From: Clostridia bacterium UC5.1-1C12
Lineage (GTDB): Bacteria > Bacillota_I > Bacilli_A > Erysipelotrichales > Erysipelotrichaceae
Assembly: GCA_001305055.1 (NCBI GenBank)
Contig: BBZX01000002.1
Location: 62,001 to 126,000, forward strand
Length of the DNA: 64,000 nt
Direction of reading: 5' to 3'
Made by a program: the position numbers and the translations under genes. Below the pieces are notes generated by a model that saw only the letters and a list, made by a program, of their open reading frames with translations, did not search any database and had not been told where the DNA came from. Positions 9,101 through 18,901 of this stretch are shown in pieces (within the stretch, counting starts at the first letter, position 1; the number at the start of each line of letters is the position of its first letter).

Positions 9101-10003
9101 TCATGTTTTATATTTTTCCACAATGTTTCGTGCTCTTGCAGCTATTTTTTCGCGGACGCTTTGCGGCTTGATCACTTCCACGTTCTCTCCGCATGACAGA
9201 ATATAGCTGTATAACAAATTATTATCAGGCATATATGTTTCTACTAATAAATGACCGTCAGGCATTTTGGTGATTTCATCATCAAACTTATCATAAATTC
9301 GAAATGCCATGCAGGGGTCAAAGACAAGTGTCACTTGGATCATATCCATTGCGAAATTTTCGGATTCCTTAAAAAGCTGATCGGGAATTGGCCGATCATA
9401 GTCTTCATCACACAAGGTAAGCTTGCGGATTCTGGTTAATTTAAAAAAGCGAAAGTCATTGCGGAGCGTACAGAAGCCATAGACATACCAATCATAGCTT
9501 TTAAAAACCAGCTTCAGCGGTTCGATGATTCGCTCGATGACTTCTCCCCTGCCATTGCAGTAAAGGAACATGACCTTTCGGCTTTTTAGGATTGCGTTTT
9601 GAAGCGTCTGAAAGAGGACTTTGCCGGCACCGCTTTTGGTCCAGCTTGAAAAATCAATTTCCAGCCAGTCAACATGTTCCCTTTGAAATACGCTGCTTAA
9701 TTTCAATAAAAGTGATTTCGCAGATTCTCCTTCAATCATTTGCATACTTTGTAAAGCCATGAGAATGTGTTTCTGTTCTTCTTGACTGAGCATCGATTTC
9801 TTAAGCACATAATTATCTTGGATTGAGATACCGCCGCCCCTGCCTTGACTGGCATAGATAGGAATACCGGCAGCGCTTAGGATATCGATGTCTCTGTAAA
9901 TGGTTCTTACGGATACCTCAAAATATGCCGCCAATTGCGGAGCTGTCATCGTGCCCTTTTCTAATAATAAATAAACCATCTGAAAATATCTGTTTTCTTT
10001 CAT
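9101..10003 (-). CDS. HTH/WYL-domain transcriptional regulator (YafY type)
   Basis: 300 residues. An N-terminal HTH_11 (residues 1-60; TAPQLAAYFEVSVRTIYRDID) is followed by the ligand-sensing WYL region (residues 135-215; DWYVYGFCTLRNDFRFFKLTRI) and a WCX extension. Such proteins usually sense a nucleotide, DNA end or metabolite and act locally. Lies directly upstream of and co-directional with the isochorismatase-type hydrolase. Intact; the start at 10003 gives the usual N-terminus with the HTH at residue 5, though the ribosome site (AGACAGCC region) is weak. Confidence 0.82.
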   Translation of the reverse strand: MKENRYFQMVYLLLEKGTMTAPQLAAYFEVSVRTIYRDIDILSAAGIPIYASQGRGGGISIQDNYVLKKSMLSQEEQKHILMALQSMQMIEGESAKSLLLKLSSVFQREHVDWLEIDFSSWTKSGAGKVLFQTLQNAILKSRKVMFLYCNGRGEVIERIIEPLKLVFKSYDWYVYGFCTLRNDFRFFKLTRIRKLTLCDEDYDRPIPDQLFKESENFAMDMIQVTLVFDPCMAFRIYDKFDDEITKMPDGHLLVETYMPDNNLLYSYILSCGENVEVIKPQSVREKIAARARNIVEKYKT

Positions 10004-10213
10004 GGCTGTCTCCGATCTTAGATTAATAAAAGTAATCTGTATTGTTAATTATACCGCATAAACAAGACAGCTTAAGTCATGTTTAAAAAATAATCTCCCC
10101 TTTATGAATTAATTTGATATAGATGCACAATTAACAAAAAATGGATGTGTAAGCCTTTTTTACATTATTTGGGTAATTCATTGTTTTTTTCCAAGCAATC
10201 TCTTAATAAAAAT

Positions 10214-10231
10214 AAGGGGTACATGCCCCTT
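10214..10231. other. Hairpin in the 300-base gap between WYL regulator and amylase
   Basis: AAGGGG/CCCCTT stem with six-base loop inside an AT-rich gap (10004-10276). No reading frame or known RNA is recognised in this gap; the hairpin may be a leftover terminator. Confidence 0.35.
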
Positions 10232-10276
10232 CTCAATTATAAAACTATACCATAACATAAAATTCATAAGCGTAAA

Positions 10277-10304
10277 CAAAAGGGACAGTTCGTTGTCCCT
10301 TTTA
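10277..10304 (-). terminator. Terminator of alpha-amylase gene
   Basis: Ten-base stem AAAAGGGACA/TGTCCCTTTT, placed immediately after the amylase stop codon on the minus strand. Confidence 0.75.
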
Positions 10305-10307
10305 AGT

Positions 10308-11771
10308 TTATTGTATTTCAATCATGATTTTTTCATAGGCAGAACGCGGCAGCCAGACGGAAACAGAACCACCGTCGACAAGAAAGCGCCCGTTTCCATC
10401 CTGATCAATTACGATGACTTCATCACGATGATTCATGACGTCAAGATATTCTTCACCAACATGGGCAAGTCCTACAAACATGACCTTCTCACCACCGGTA
10501 CCGTCACTTGCCAGCATTGCATATCCGCCCTGTGATTCACCTTCCTGCGTCCAGCCGATGATATTCGTATCATCTAAGTATTCATGCCAAAGCCCTACCG
10601 CAGCCTCTTTTCTTATTAACAGCAGCCGCTGTAATTCATCTACCGGGGCAATATCATCATGGGGAATGCCATACACATCACCATAAAATACACAAGGTGT
10701 TGAATTTGGATGAAGGAGTATCAGTGCATAGGCAATCGGCTTAAACCAACCATCAACCCATGATTCCAGTGCCTGATGCGGCTGCGTATCATGATTGTCC
10801 ACAAAGGTGATCGCATGCTGAGGGTCAAGCTGAAGCAGGGTATTGTCAAAAATTGTCCGCATATCAAAATTACCCTTTGATTTAGAGGCTCTTTCAAGCT
10901 GATAATGCAGAGGCACATCAAATAAATGACAGACATTGCCGGTCTTATGAAGGTAATCAAGCAAAACATTAACATCGCTGTTCCAGTATTCACCAATAGC
11001 ATATAGGTTAGGGTACTGGCCGCGCATTCCATTTAAAAACTCAGGAATATAGCAGGCATCAATATGTTTTAACGCATCCATACGAAAGCCATCGATTTTA
11101 GTGAAAGCCAAAAACCAGCTGCCCCATTTTTTCAATTCTCCGCGTACCTCAGGACAGCTGAAATCAAGGTCACAGCCCATCAAATAATCATAATTGCCAT
11201 TTTCCTGATCCACATTGCGATCCCATTCCTTACCTTCAAATTGATAAATACTGCTGCGCTGTGTTTTCTGATCCCAATCAGTGCCGTCAAAATGCTTCCA
11301 ATTCCATGTGAAAGCAGAATACTTTGCATGGCGGTTAGGAAAGGTAAATTTAGTCCAAGCAGTAATCATATGGCTGCCGCTGATTTCACTGCTGCGGTTA
11401 TTGCCGGCATCTTCATGTGCCATTACTTCTTCAGTTTCATCAGCACCCATTTTATGATTGATCACCACATCCGCAATCACTTCAATCTGATTATCATGCA
11501 AACACTTAATGGCTTCAATGTATTCATCTTTTGTGCCATACTTTGTAGTAATGCTGCCTTTCTGATCAAATTCACCTAAATCATACAAGTCATAAATACC
11601 ATAGCCGACATCCTTATCACCGGCACTGCCTTTATAAGCAGGCGGCAGCCATAAAGTTGTAATACCATCATTTTTTAACTGTTCGGCTTGATGTGCGGCA
11701 CGTTTCCACAGCGTATGATCGGCGGGCAGATACCATTCAAAATACTGCATTAGCGTTCTTTTGTATGTCAT
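10308..11771 (-). CDS. Cytosolic alpha-amylase (GH13, AmyS/MalS-like)
   Basis: 487-residue glycoside hydrolase family 13 enzyme that cleaves internal alpha-1,4 bonds of malto-oligosaccharides or glycogen. It has no signal peptide, so it is intracellular. The opening MQYFEWYLPADHTLW, the metal-site VINHKMGAD, the nucleophile Asp in GFRMDALKHID, the acid Glu in AIGEYWNSD and the transition-state Asp in FVDNHDTQPHQ are all present. ATG 11771 is chosen over an upstream in-frame GTG (11783) because the GTG overlaps the ribosome site GAGTGAGG. A promoter lies 24 bases upstream and a terminator directly after the stop, so it is a single-gene unit. Intact. Confidence 0.93.
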   Translation of the reverse strand: MTYKRTLMQYFEWYLPADHTLWKRAAHQAEQLKNDGITTLWLPPAYKGSAGDKDVGYGIYDLYDLGEFDQKGSITTKYGTKDEYIEAIKCLHDNQIEVIADVVINHKMGADETEEVMAHEDAGNNRSSEISGSHMITAWTKFTFPNRHAKYSAFTWNWKHFDGTDWDQKTQRSSIYQFEGKEWDRNVDQENGNYDYLMGCDLDFSCPEVRGELKKWGSWFLAFTKIDGFRMDALKHIDACYIPEFLNGMRGQYPNLYAIGEYWNSDVNVLLDYLHKTGNVCHLFDVPLHYQLERASKSKGNFDMRTIFDNTLLQLDPQHAITFVDNHDTQPHQALESWVDGWFKPIAYALILLHPNSTPCVFYGDVYGIPHDDIAPVDELQRLLLIRKEAAVGLWHEYLDDTNIIGWTQEGESQGGYAMLASDGTGGEKVMFVGLAHVGEEYLDVMNHRDEVIVIDQDGNGRFLVDGGSVSVWLPRSAYEKIMIEIQ

Positions 11772-11794
11772 GCGCTTCCTCACTCTCTGGTTTT

Positions 11795-11823
11795 AGTATA
11801 GGAGGGTTTTTATTAAAATACAA
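11795..11823 (-). promoter_or_regulatory. Sigma-A promoter of alpha-amylase
   Basis: Minus strand TTGTAT (11818-11823), 17-base spacer, TATACT (11795-11800), 24 bases before the ATG. Confidence 0.6.
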
Positions 11824-11969
11824 GCGGTGCTTTTATTCATAAATCAGGCCGATTATCTGAAACGGCAAAAAAAGTGTCTCAAAACCCCATTTTAGACACC
11901 GATTTCAGGTTCATATTTATATTGATAATGTTAAAATGATAGTGTCGTGAATTTGACAAGGAGATAGCT

Positions 11970-14148
11970 ATGACAAGTCAGAATATTGAATCATTAGAAA
12001 TGCAGATCAGGCAGCTTGAAGAACAGCTGCGGTTTTATCGTGATTATGATTCACTGACCGGTGTCTGTAATAAACATGTCTTTTATGAAACCATCCAACA
12101 GATTTTAGATGCAGCGCCTGATGAAGTCTTCGAAATCATTACTATAGATATTGAACGGTTTCGTTTAATTAATGATTTTTATGGGACTGAACAGGGGGAT
12201 GCGCTGCTGCAATATCTGGCCCATCAGCTGCAGGCTGAGCTGGCTTGTGAAAACAGCTGTTTCTCACGCATTGGTTCTGATGTTTTCGCAATCTTTCTGC
12301 CATCAAAAAACGGCGGTGAAAAGGCGGCGGATAAGATTGTTGACATCTGCCGGAATTATCTGCTTACTATGGAAATCATCCCGGCTATCGGCATCTATGA
12401 GATCACTGACCGCAGTATCCGCGCAAGTCTGATGTGTGACCGTTCAGTGATGGCCGGCAAATCCGTGAAAGGAAATTATGTGCATCATCTGGCTTGGTAT
12501 AATGACAGCATGCGCAATCTTTTGATTGAGGAGCAGGATCTGCTGAATAATGTGGAAACTTCACTGGCTAATCATGAATTTGAGATTTATATTCAGCCAA
12601 AATGCAATATGAAAACCGGACTGATTGTCGGCGGTGAAGTATTGGTCCGCTGGAATCATCCATTAAAAGGACTGATCCCGCCTACGGTCTTCATTCCTTT
12701 ATTTGAACGGAATGGGTTTATTAAGAAATTGGACGCCTATGTATGGGAACAGGCCGCGCGATGGCTGCATCAGCGCAAGCAGCAGGAGTTATCAGTGCTG
12801 CCGCTTTCGGTCAACGTATCGCGGAGTGATATTTTCAGCATGGATGTTTTTGCGATGATCAAAGCACTTGCTGATAAATATGAACTTGACGCCGCCTGGC
12901 TGGAAATCGAAGTGACAGAAAGTGCATACAGCAGCCGGACCGATGAAATTATTCAGGTAATCAGTCAGCTGATGAATGAAGGCTTTACTGTTTCTATGGA
13001 TGATTTTGGGAGTGGTTATTCTTCATTAAATATATTAAAGGATATCAACATCAATGTGCTGAAACTGGATATGCGTTTTCTTGACAACAATGACCGCAAA
13101 AGCAAGGATATTGTGGAATCTGTGGTACATATGGCTAAATGGCTTGATCTTAAGGTAATTGCGGAAGGTGTTGAAAATCGTGAACAAGTTGATTTTCTGC
13201 TGGGTATCGGCTGTGTTTATGCTCAGGGCTTTTATTATTATCGGCCGCTGCAGCTGACTGCTTTTGAGGAATTGATCAGTGATGAGAGTAAGATCGATGT
13301 TCGTGATCACTTGAATCAGAAAACATTGGAAGACTGGCAGCTGAATTTTAAGGATCTCTTTCATGAGGATATGATGTCGGAGGCATTGCTGAATAATATC
13401 TTGGGACAGGTTGTACTCTATTCCTATGACGGACATGATATTCGTGTCATGAAGGCTAATGAGCAATATTATAATTTAATGTGTGAACATGATATGACGG
13501 ATTTTTATAAGCATGATGAATTACCAATTTTTGAGGAAGATCGGCCGCTGATGATGTCTGCGCTTTTAAAGGCCAGTGAGAATGGTGATAAAGGTTCAGA
13601 GGTAATTGTACGCCGGTATTCTTCAAAGGAGTTTTATGGGTCAAAATTCGGCTGTTTTATCTTTCCGAGATTAATAATAAAGATATTTATTATGCATCAG
13701 TATCTGATGTCAGTGATTATATGGAAACTATCGAAGAATTGAAGCTGGCTGAAAAACGGTTCTATTTAACGATGGAATCCGGCCGCGATACGATTTTTGA
13801 ATTAGATATCGCTGCTCGTACTGCTTATTATGCAAAACACACACAGGATGATTTTGGTTTATCTGACTGTGTGGTAAATGCGCCTGAGGGTTTTATTGAA
13901 CAGGGTTCGGTATGTGAAGGGTATGAGGATGATTTTATTCAGATGTATCAGGATATCTATGAGGGTAAGGATCAGGCAAGCTGTACGATTCAGGCACATA
14001 TGGTGATGACAGCATTGTTTGGAATCATATTACGCTGACAGCCGTTAAGGATGAAAACGGTAAGTCGGTGAAAGCAGTTGGCTTGATTCAAAATGTTACA
14101 AAGGAAAAGAAATGGAAATGCGTAAAAAGCAGTCCCAGCAAACGATGA
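11970..14148 (+). CDS. Degenerate GGDEF-EAL-PAS protein (putative cyclic-di-GMP phosphodiesterase), frameshifted
   Basis: Residues 1-165: GGDEF-like domain with a decayed active site (SRIGSDVF for RxGGDEF), likely regulatory only. Residues 185-440: EAL domain with EVLVRWNHP (Val for Ala, Glu kept), NVSRSD, EVTES, DDFGSGYSS, KLDMRF, IAEGVE and QGFYY, so metal and catalytic residues are retained and activity is likely. From about residue 470, PAS-like segments follow across frame breaks near 13630 and 14005 (restored frame: WNHITLTAVKDENG, then IQNVTKEK). The frame ends at 14148, or 14168 if one more base is missing near 14113. Starts 11970 behind AAGGAGATAGCT. Third cyclic-di-GMP enzyme in the first 14 kb. 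Confidence 0.8.
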
Positions 14149-14157
14149 AAGTGAATT

Positions 14158-14181
14158 CTGCCGGTTAATGCGGCAGTTTTT
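14158..14181 (+). terminator. Terminator after EAL protein
   Basis: CTGCCG/CGGCAG stem with seven-base loop and TTTTTCTT tail; it overlaps the last codons if the EAL gene extends to 14168. Confidence 0.7.
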
Positions 14182-14224
14182 CTTGTCTGAGATGTGCTAT
14201 AATAGGATTAAATTTGAATGAGGG

Positions 14225-15034
14225 ATGAAGATGAAAATTAAAATTGTATTTATCGATGTAGATGGAACATTAGTTGAAACAAGCAAGGGTATCGTGGCTC
14301 AAAGCTCTATTGACGCGATTGCTGATTTACAGCACCATGGAATACAATGTGTGCTGTGTACCGGACGGCCGCCGATTCATACAAAAGCAATCACCGATTT
14401 AATTGACTTTGATGCCAGAATTAATTTAAACGGCGGTTATATTGAAGAGAAGAATGGTCAGGCTTTGTTTGAAAATCCGATGAGTCTTCATGATTTCCAA
14501 ATGATTTGGGATTATGCACAGGCACATGAGTGCGGTCTGTGTTTTCATTTTGACGATTTCTCTTATGGTTATCATCGTTTTGATAAAATCGAGGACTTTT
14601 TCAGAACACATGTGAAGGAAGGCTGTACGATCATTAAGGATGATCCAACACATACCCGGCATCTGCATAATATGCCATATAATGGTGTTGTGGTTGCTGA
14701 GGATGAACAGGCATTAGTTGATTTTGTCAATGTCACACCCAACCTGCGCTGTGATAAGATCGCTGAGCATGTTTTTGATGTGTTTCGCGCTGATAATGAT
14801 AAGGCTAGGGCAATTGAGATATTGCTTGATAAATTCAATCTGGAATGGCATGAGGCGGCGGCAATCGGTGACTCTACCAATGATTTGAAAATGCTTGAAC
14901 AGGCAGGCTGCGGAATCGCGATGGGAAATGCGAGTGAATATGTAAAAAGCCATGCGGACTGGATCAGTGATGATGCGGCGCATGACGGTGTAGCTAAGGC
15001 AATTTGGCACCTGTTAGAAATCAATCAGGCATAA
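14225..15034 (+). CDS. Cof-type HAD-IIB family phosphatase
   Basis: 269 residues, cytosolic sugar-phosphate or nucleotide phosphatase of the Cof/YbiV group. Motif I FIDVDGTLVE (Asp nucleophile and acid), motif II around VLCTGRPP, Lys near residue 195 and motif IV IGDSTNDLKMLEQAGCGIAMGNA are complete, with the C2B cap between motifs II and III. A second in-frame ATG at 14231 is an equally good start. Monocistronic. Intact. Substrate cannot be read from sequence. Confidence 0.88.
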   Translation: MKMKIKIVFIDVDGTLVETSKGIVAQSSIDAIADLQHHGIQCVLCTGRPPIHTKAITDLIDFDARINLNGGYIEEKNGQALFENPMSLHDFQMIWDYAQAHECGLCFHFDDFSYGYHRFDKIEDFFRTHVKEGCTIIKDDPTHTRHLHNMPYNGVVVAEDEQALVDFVNVTPNLRCDKIAEHVFDVFRADNDKARAIEILLDKFNLEWHEAAAIGDSTNDLKMLEQAGCGIAMGNASEYVKSHADWISDDAAHDGVAKAIWHLLEINQA

Positions 15035-15051
15035 GTATTATTTTATCCGCT

Positions 15052-15291
15052 ATGCTTCAGGAATATTTTCAGTATCCCATTTCCATAAAGCATGCGGAAT
15101 CGGCATCATGCCGGCACCTCGGATATTTCGGGCGGCTTTTGTATTATCAAAATCCTGAATCGGCCCATCAGGGATATTTCAGTGAATTGTCGGCGGTCAT
15201 CAAGGAAGCTGTTGAAACAACGGTTATTTTAACCGGCTTGATGCTGCTGAAGCATTGCCGGGTGCGCAAAAACAGATATGATCATAGTTGA
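15052..15291 (+). CDS. Possible small hypothetical protein or gene remnant
   Basis: An 80-codon frame (MLQEYFQYPISIKHAESA...) fills the gap between two HAD genes. The amino-acid mix is plausible and a terminator follows at 15346, but there is no clear ribosome site and no family is recognised. It could be the tail of a decayed gene. Otherwise the 15035-15345 gap shows nothing. Confidence 0.2.
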   Translation: MLQEYFQYPISIKHAESASCRHLGYFGRLLYYQNPESAHQGYFSELSAVIKEAVETTVILTGLMLLKHCRVRKNRYDHS

Positions 15292-15345
15292 CATATTTTA
15301 TTAAAGGCTGCGCCATGGCTTAAGCGGGCGATAGCTTAACATATA

Positions 15346-15373
15346 ATAAAAATCGTGGCAGCACGATTTTTTC
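15346..15373. terminator. Bidirectional terminator
   Basis: AAAATCGTG/CACGATTTT stem with four-base loop and flanking A and T runs, at the 3' end of the minus-strand HAD gene. Confidence 0.7.
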
Positions 15374-16149
15374 TATTTTTTATTCTTGATTTTATGGCCG
15401 AGCAGCTGATTCAGAAAGTCAGCAATTCCATCATCATCAGCACTTCCGCAAACCGCATTCGCAGCCACCTTTAAACTGCCGCAGGCATTACCCATCGCAA
15501 CCCCTAACCCGGCCTTCTGTATCATAGGTAGATCATTTTCCGCATCGCCAAAGCACAACACATTTTTCCAATTTAGATTCAATTGCTTTAAAACTAATTC
15601 AATGCCAAACGATTTGTCGGCGTCACTGCCATAGACATCATATCCGTTTCCTCCCTTAGTAAAAACTAATGTAGGGAATTGATCCGCAAGCAAGGCAATC
15701 GGAAAGTTCGGCGGCGGTATGAGAAAACAACCGTATATGTCTTTGGATGACAGTTCCCGATTGGCAGACTTATCAAGGCTTGCTTCTAAAACGTGCTGAT
15801 AGCTGTCCCTTGTCTTATATATCAGCGACAGATGATGGCTGAAACAGAAAGCGCATAATTCACTGATAACCTGACGGTTTATGGCCGCTGACCAGATAAT
15901 CTTATCGTGCTTTAATACGATATGACCGTTAATGGTTATGAGAAAGGGCGGCTTAAGTACATCAATAATTTCCACGGGTGTATTATAACTGCCTCGGCCT
16001 GTGGCAGGGATAGTGATAATGCCATTTTCATGAAGCTGATGAATGGCTTTTTTAGTTGGTGATGAAAGTACAGAGCGGCCGCGGGGAAGCAGGGTGTCAT
16101 CAATATCAAAAACAGCCAGTTTGATCTGTTCAGTCGGGAATGATTTCAT
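15373..16149 (-). CDS. Cof-type HAD-IIB family phosphatase
   Basis: 258 residues with motif I AVFDIDDTLLPRG, motif II ITIPATGRG, a cap domain, and motif IV CFGDAENDLPMIQKAGLGVAMGNA. Overlaps the end of the creatininase gene by 20 bases, so the two are one operon, divergent from the ascorbate-type PTS. This places the phosphatase in the same pathway, perhaps removing the phosphate put on by the PTS. Intact. Substrate unknown. Confidence 0.87.
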   Translation of the reverse strand: MKSFPTEQIKLAVFDIDDTLLPRGRSVLSSPTKKAIHQLHENGIITIPATGRGSYNTPVEIIDVLKPPFLITINGHIVLKHDKIIWSAAINRQVISELCAFCFSHHLSLIYKTRDSYQHVLEASLDKSANRELSSKDIYGCFLIPPPNFPIALLADQFPTLVFTKGGNGYDVYGSDADKSFGIELVLKQLNLNWKNVLCFGDAENDLPMIQKAGLGVAMGNACGSLKVAANAVCGSADDDGIADFLNQLLGHKIKNKK

Positions 16150-16856
16150 TGATCAGCCGCACAGCGCTTTGAATTGAAGATTCAAGCAAAGCCTTACCTT
16201 TCTCAGCAGTTGCCTTGCCGCCATCACCAAAAGAGCCGCTTTCAATAAAATGCTCCCAACTCACCGGCCGATACTTTGCATCCGGGGGCAGCGTTGGAAA
16301 CTCAGCGGTTGCCCTTTCCATATGAACCAAATCAGGCGGATTGCCAAAGCATAGATGTCTCCATCTCGCCGGCATGGACACAGCCGCAGGGAATTGGCGT
16401 TTCCATAAGTTTCATCAAGGATGAATCGATTTCGGCACAAATATACCACACATTCTCCCATTGATATTCATCAAGCAGCTGCCGGGCGGCTTCTTTTAAC
16501 GCGTTTGAATTACCGTTATGTCCGGCTAATAATATAATGTTTCTGACGTGATGCGCCTGCAGAGATATAACAATTTCCTTAATCATGCTGATTAAAGTAT
16601 GGGTGCTGAGAGCAATCGTGCCGGGAAATTTTCTGGCTGACCATACCTGTCCGTAATTGAGTGCCGGCATCACCAGACAGTGACAGCGCTTGGCCGTTTC
16701 CATAGCCAAATAGCTGCCAATCAGATTGTCAGTATCCAAGGGCATATGATGACCATGCTGCTCACATGAGCCAATGGGCAGAATAACGGCCTTGCATTCC
16801 TTAACTGCCTTTGCAAATTCTGGTGAAGTCAGATTGCCTGCATAAACATCTTTCAT
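16130..16856 (-). CDS. Creatininase family protein, frameshifted
   Basis: Metal-dependent amidohydrolase of the creatininase fold (creatinine, mycofactocin or FAPy-type amide hydrolysis in characterised members). The metal ligands are visible: Glu and His in LPIGSCEQHGHHMPLDTD, the AGHNGNSNALKEA loop, and HAGEMETS. The frame breaks near 16360, just after HAGEMETSMLW, and the C-terminal 80 residues are in another frame ending at 16130. Length about 240, normal for the family. Strong AAAGGAGG ribosome site before ATG 16856. It is divergently transcribed from the ascorbate-type PTS and co-transcribed with a HAD phosphatase, so the amide or lactam hydrolysed is probably related to the PTS substrate. 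Confidence 0.83.
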
Positions 16857-17046
16857 AAATATATACCTCCTTTATAGTTGATTAACTAGTCTCATTATAA
16901 GCACAACCATGGATTATTTTCAATGAATTTAAGATAAAATATGGTATAAATTATAATAAAACAGCGAATCTAACGGAATTAATAGGTAAAAAATGTAAAT
17001 TATATGATTAATTTATTATTTATATGATAAAATTATCATAAAATGA

Positions 17047-17075
17047 TTGACGATGTAAGATGTAAGCGCTATACT
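17047..17075 (+). promoter_or_regulatory. Promoter of ascorbate-type PTS with possible CcpA cre site
   Basis: TTGACG (17047-17052), 17-base spacer, TATACT (17070-17075). TGTAAGCGCTATAC at 17061-17074 matches the cre consensus at 12 of 14 positions and overlaps the -10 box, which would give glucose repression. The rest of the gap 16857-17117 is AT-rich and holds the divergent promoter of the creatininase operon. Confidence 0.55.
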
Positions 17076-17117
17076 GAAACCATAAACAAATAGTTCAAAC
17101 AAAAGGAGGTAGAAGCT

Positions 17118-18549
17118 ATGTTTACATTCTTACAAATGCTGTCGAGTAACATTCTTACTCAGCCTGCATACTTTATTGGAATCATGGTATTTATCGGTTT
17201 GCTTGCGATGAAGAAGCCGTTTCATGAAGCGCTGGCCGGTTTTATTAAAACGCTGTCGGTTTCTTTATCTTAAACATTGGTTCCGGCGGTCTGACCAGTA
17301 CATTTAAACCGATCATTGATGCTTTGGGTACAAAGTTTCAAATGGAAGCGGCGGTTGTCGACACATATTTCCTAATGGGACAGATGTATGGGGACACGGT
17401 TTATTTTCTATTGAAGGTGCGGTTGTCTGGACAATGTTTGCTTTTGCCATTTCAATCGCTGTTAACTTCATTTTAGTTATTCTTAATAAATGGACGCGCT
17501 GCCGTACATTATATGTAACCGGTCATACACTGCAGGGGTATACAACTTTGATCATGTGGCTGGTCTATTTAGTATGTCCGGCTGCCCGCAATATGGGATT
17601 CACCATTTTATTCGGCGCGCTGTGTGGCGTCTGGGCAGCTGTCGGTTCTAATATCACCGTTGAAGCAACTCAGAATCTGACCGGCGGGGCGGGTTTCGCA
17701 ATCGGTCATCAGGAGATGCTGGGAATCTGGTTTACTGACAAGATTGCCGGTCTCTTTGGCAAACCTGAGGATAGCGTAGAAAATATTCAGCTGCCGGGCT
17801 TCTTATCAATTTTTAAGGATAATGTCGTATCGACAGCGATTCTGATGACCATTTTCTTTGGCGGTCTGATGCTTGTGATTGGGGAGCCGGCCATGCGCGA
17901 AATTGATTCGACATTTACCTCCACAACCTTATTCATCGTTTATATTATTACAAAATGTATCTATTTCTCAGTGTATATGTATATCTTGTTAGCCGGTGTC
18001 AGAATGTTTGTGGCAGAGCTGATGAAAGCCTTTGAGGGTATCTCGCAAAAGCTGATCAAAGGTTCAATGCCGGCTGTTGACTGTGCGGTAGCGTTCAATT
18101 ATGCACATCCTAATGTTCCTTTAATTGGCTTTATTTTCGGTTTTTTCGGTCAGTTAATAGCCATTGCCGGTCTGTTGATCTTCAAATCACCGCTGTTTCT
18201 GGTGCCGGGCTTTGTGCCATTGTTTTTTGACAACGCAACCATCGCGATCTATGCCAACAAACGCGGCGGTAAAAATGCGGCTATCCTATGTTCAATGCTG
18301 AATGGATTATTCCAAGTGCTGATCTCATTTGTGATGATTATGTTTGTGAAAGGGGTCGGCGGTTATTCACTTTCTGCGTGGCCGGCTTTCTTTGACAACA
18401 ATACCTTCTTTGCGGGTCTGATGGTGCTGATTAATTTTGTCGGGCCGTACGGAGGCGCAATTATCGCTATCATCGCTTTACTGGTCTTAAATCAGCTTTA
18501 CTATCGTAAGCATAAAGCAGTTTATTACAATCACATAAAGGAGAATTAA
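17118..18549 (+). CDS. ulaA: PTS ascorbate-type transporter subunit IIC, frameshifted
   Basis: Polytopic membrane permease of the ascorbate/galactitol PTS superfamily. It matches UlaA/SgaT landmarks: SGGLTSTFKPI near residue 60, GAGFAIGHQ, FKDNVVSTAILMTIFFG, GVRMFVAEL and GISQKLIKGSMPAVDCA, then FFDNATIAIYAN. The start at 17118 follows AAAGGAGGTAGAAGCT. Two breaks: near 17247, where one G restores KTAVGFFILNIGS, and near 17390, where G4 should be G5 to restore YGGHGLFSIEGA. Reconstructed length about 478 residues, a little longer than UlaA. Substrate may be ascorbate or another sugar acid; the neighbouring creatininase-type enzyme is not part of the classical ula pathway. Confidence 0.85.
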
Positions 18550-18552
18550 ATT

Positions 18553-18834
18553 ATGTTAAAGGTTATGGTTGCCTGCGGCAATGGCATGGGTTCAAGCATG
18601 CTGATTAAAATGAAGGTAGAAGCTATTTTTAAAAAGCATCAGGTTGAGGCGCAAATTGATCATACCAGTGTCGGTGACGCTATCTCATCAGCGGCTAATT
18701 ATGATGTCATCCTCTGTCCGCTGTCATTTGAAGGATCATTTAATCATGGCGGTAAGACACGGATTATCGGACTGCAGAATGTTCTCTCAGAAGCGGAAAT
18801 TACTGAGAAACTAAAAAATGCGTCAATTCTATAA
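18553..18834 (+). CDS. ulaB: PTS ascorbate-type transporter subunit IIB
   Basis: 93-residue cytosolic phosphocarrier. The P-loop ACGNGMGSS at residues 7-15 contains the Cys that accepts phosphate from IIA, and the fold is the UlaB/SgaB type. Three bases after the IIC stop, so co-translated. No IIA (UlaC) is encoded nearby, meaning phosphate must come from a IIA elsewhere. Intact. Confidence 0.87.
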   Translation: MLKVMVACGNGMGSSMLIKMKVEAIFKKHQVEAQIDHTSVGDAISSAANYDVILCPLSFEGSFNHGGKTRIIGLQNVLSEAEITEKLKNASIL

Positions 18835-18876
18835 TTCATCCTTTCAACTGTGCACTTGCTCGCACAGCGATGAAAT

Positions 18877-18901
18877 AAAAACCTGCCCTTTGGCAGTTTT
18901 A
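18877..18901. terminator. Bidirectional terminator between IIB and DeoR genes
   Basis: AAAAC-CTGCC / GGCAG-TTTT stem with a one-base bulge, between convergent genes. Confidence 0.6.

Noticed and set aside
10004..10276. Riboswitch or T-box in the gap upstream of the WYL gene
   Set aside because: No AGGGTGG T-box core or other known riboswitch core; only one simple hairpin is visible.
14572..15024. Minus-strand 150-codon frame inside the HAD gene
   Set aside because: Antisense shadow: Ser/Ala/Leu-rich and fully covered by an intact Cof-type enzyme.
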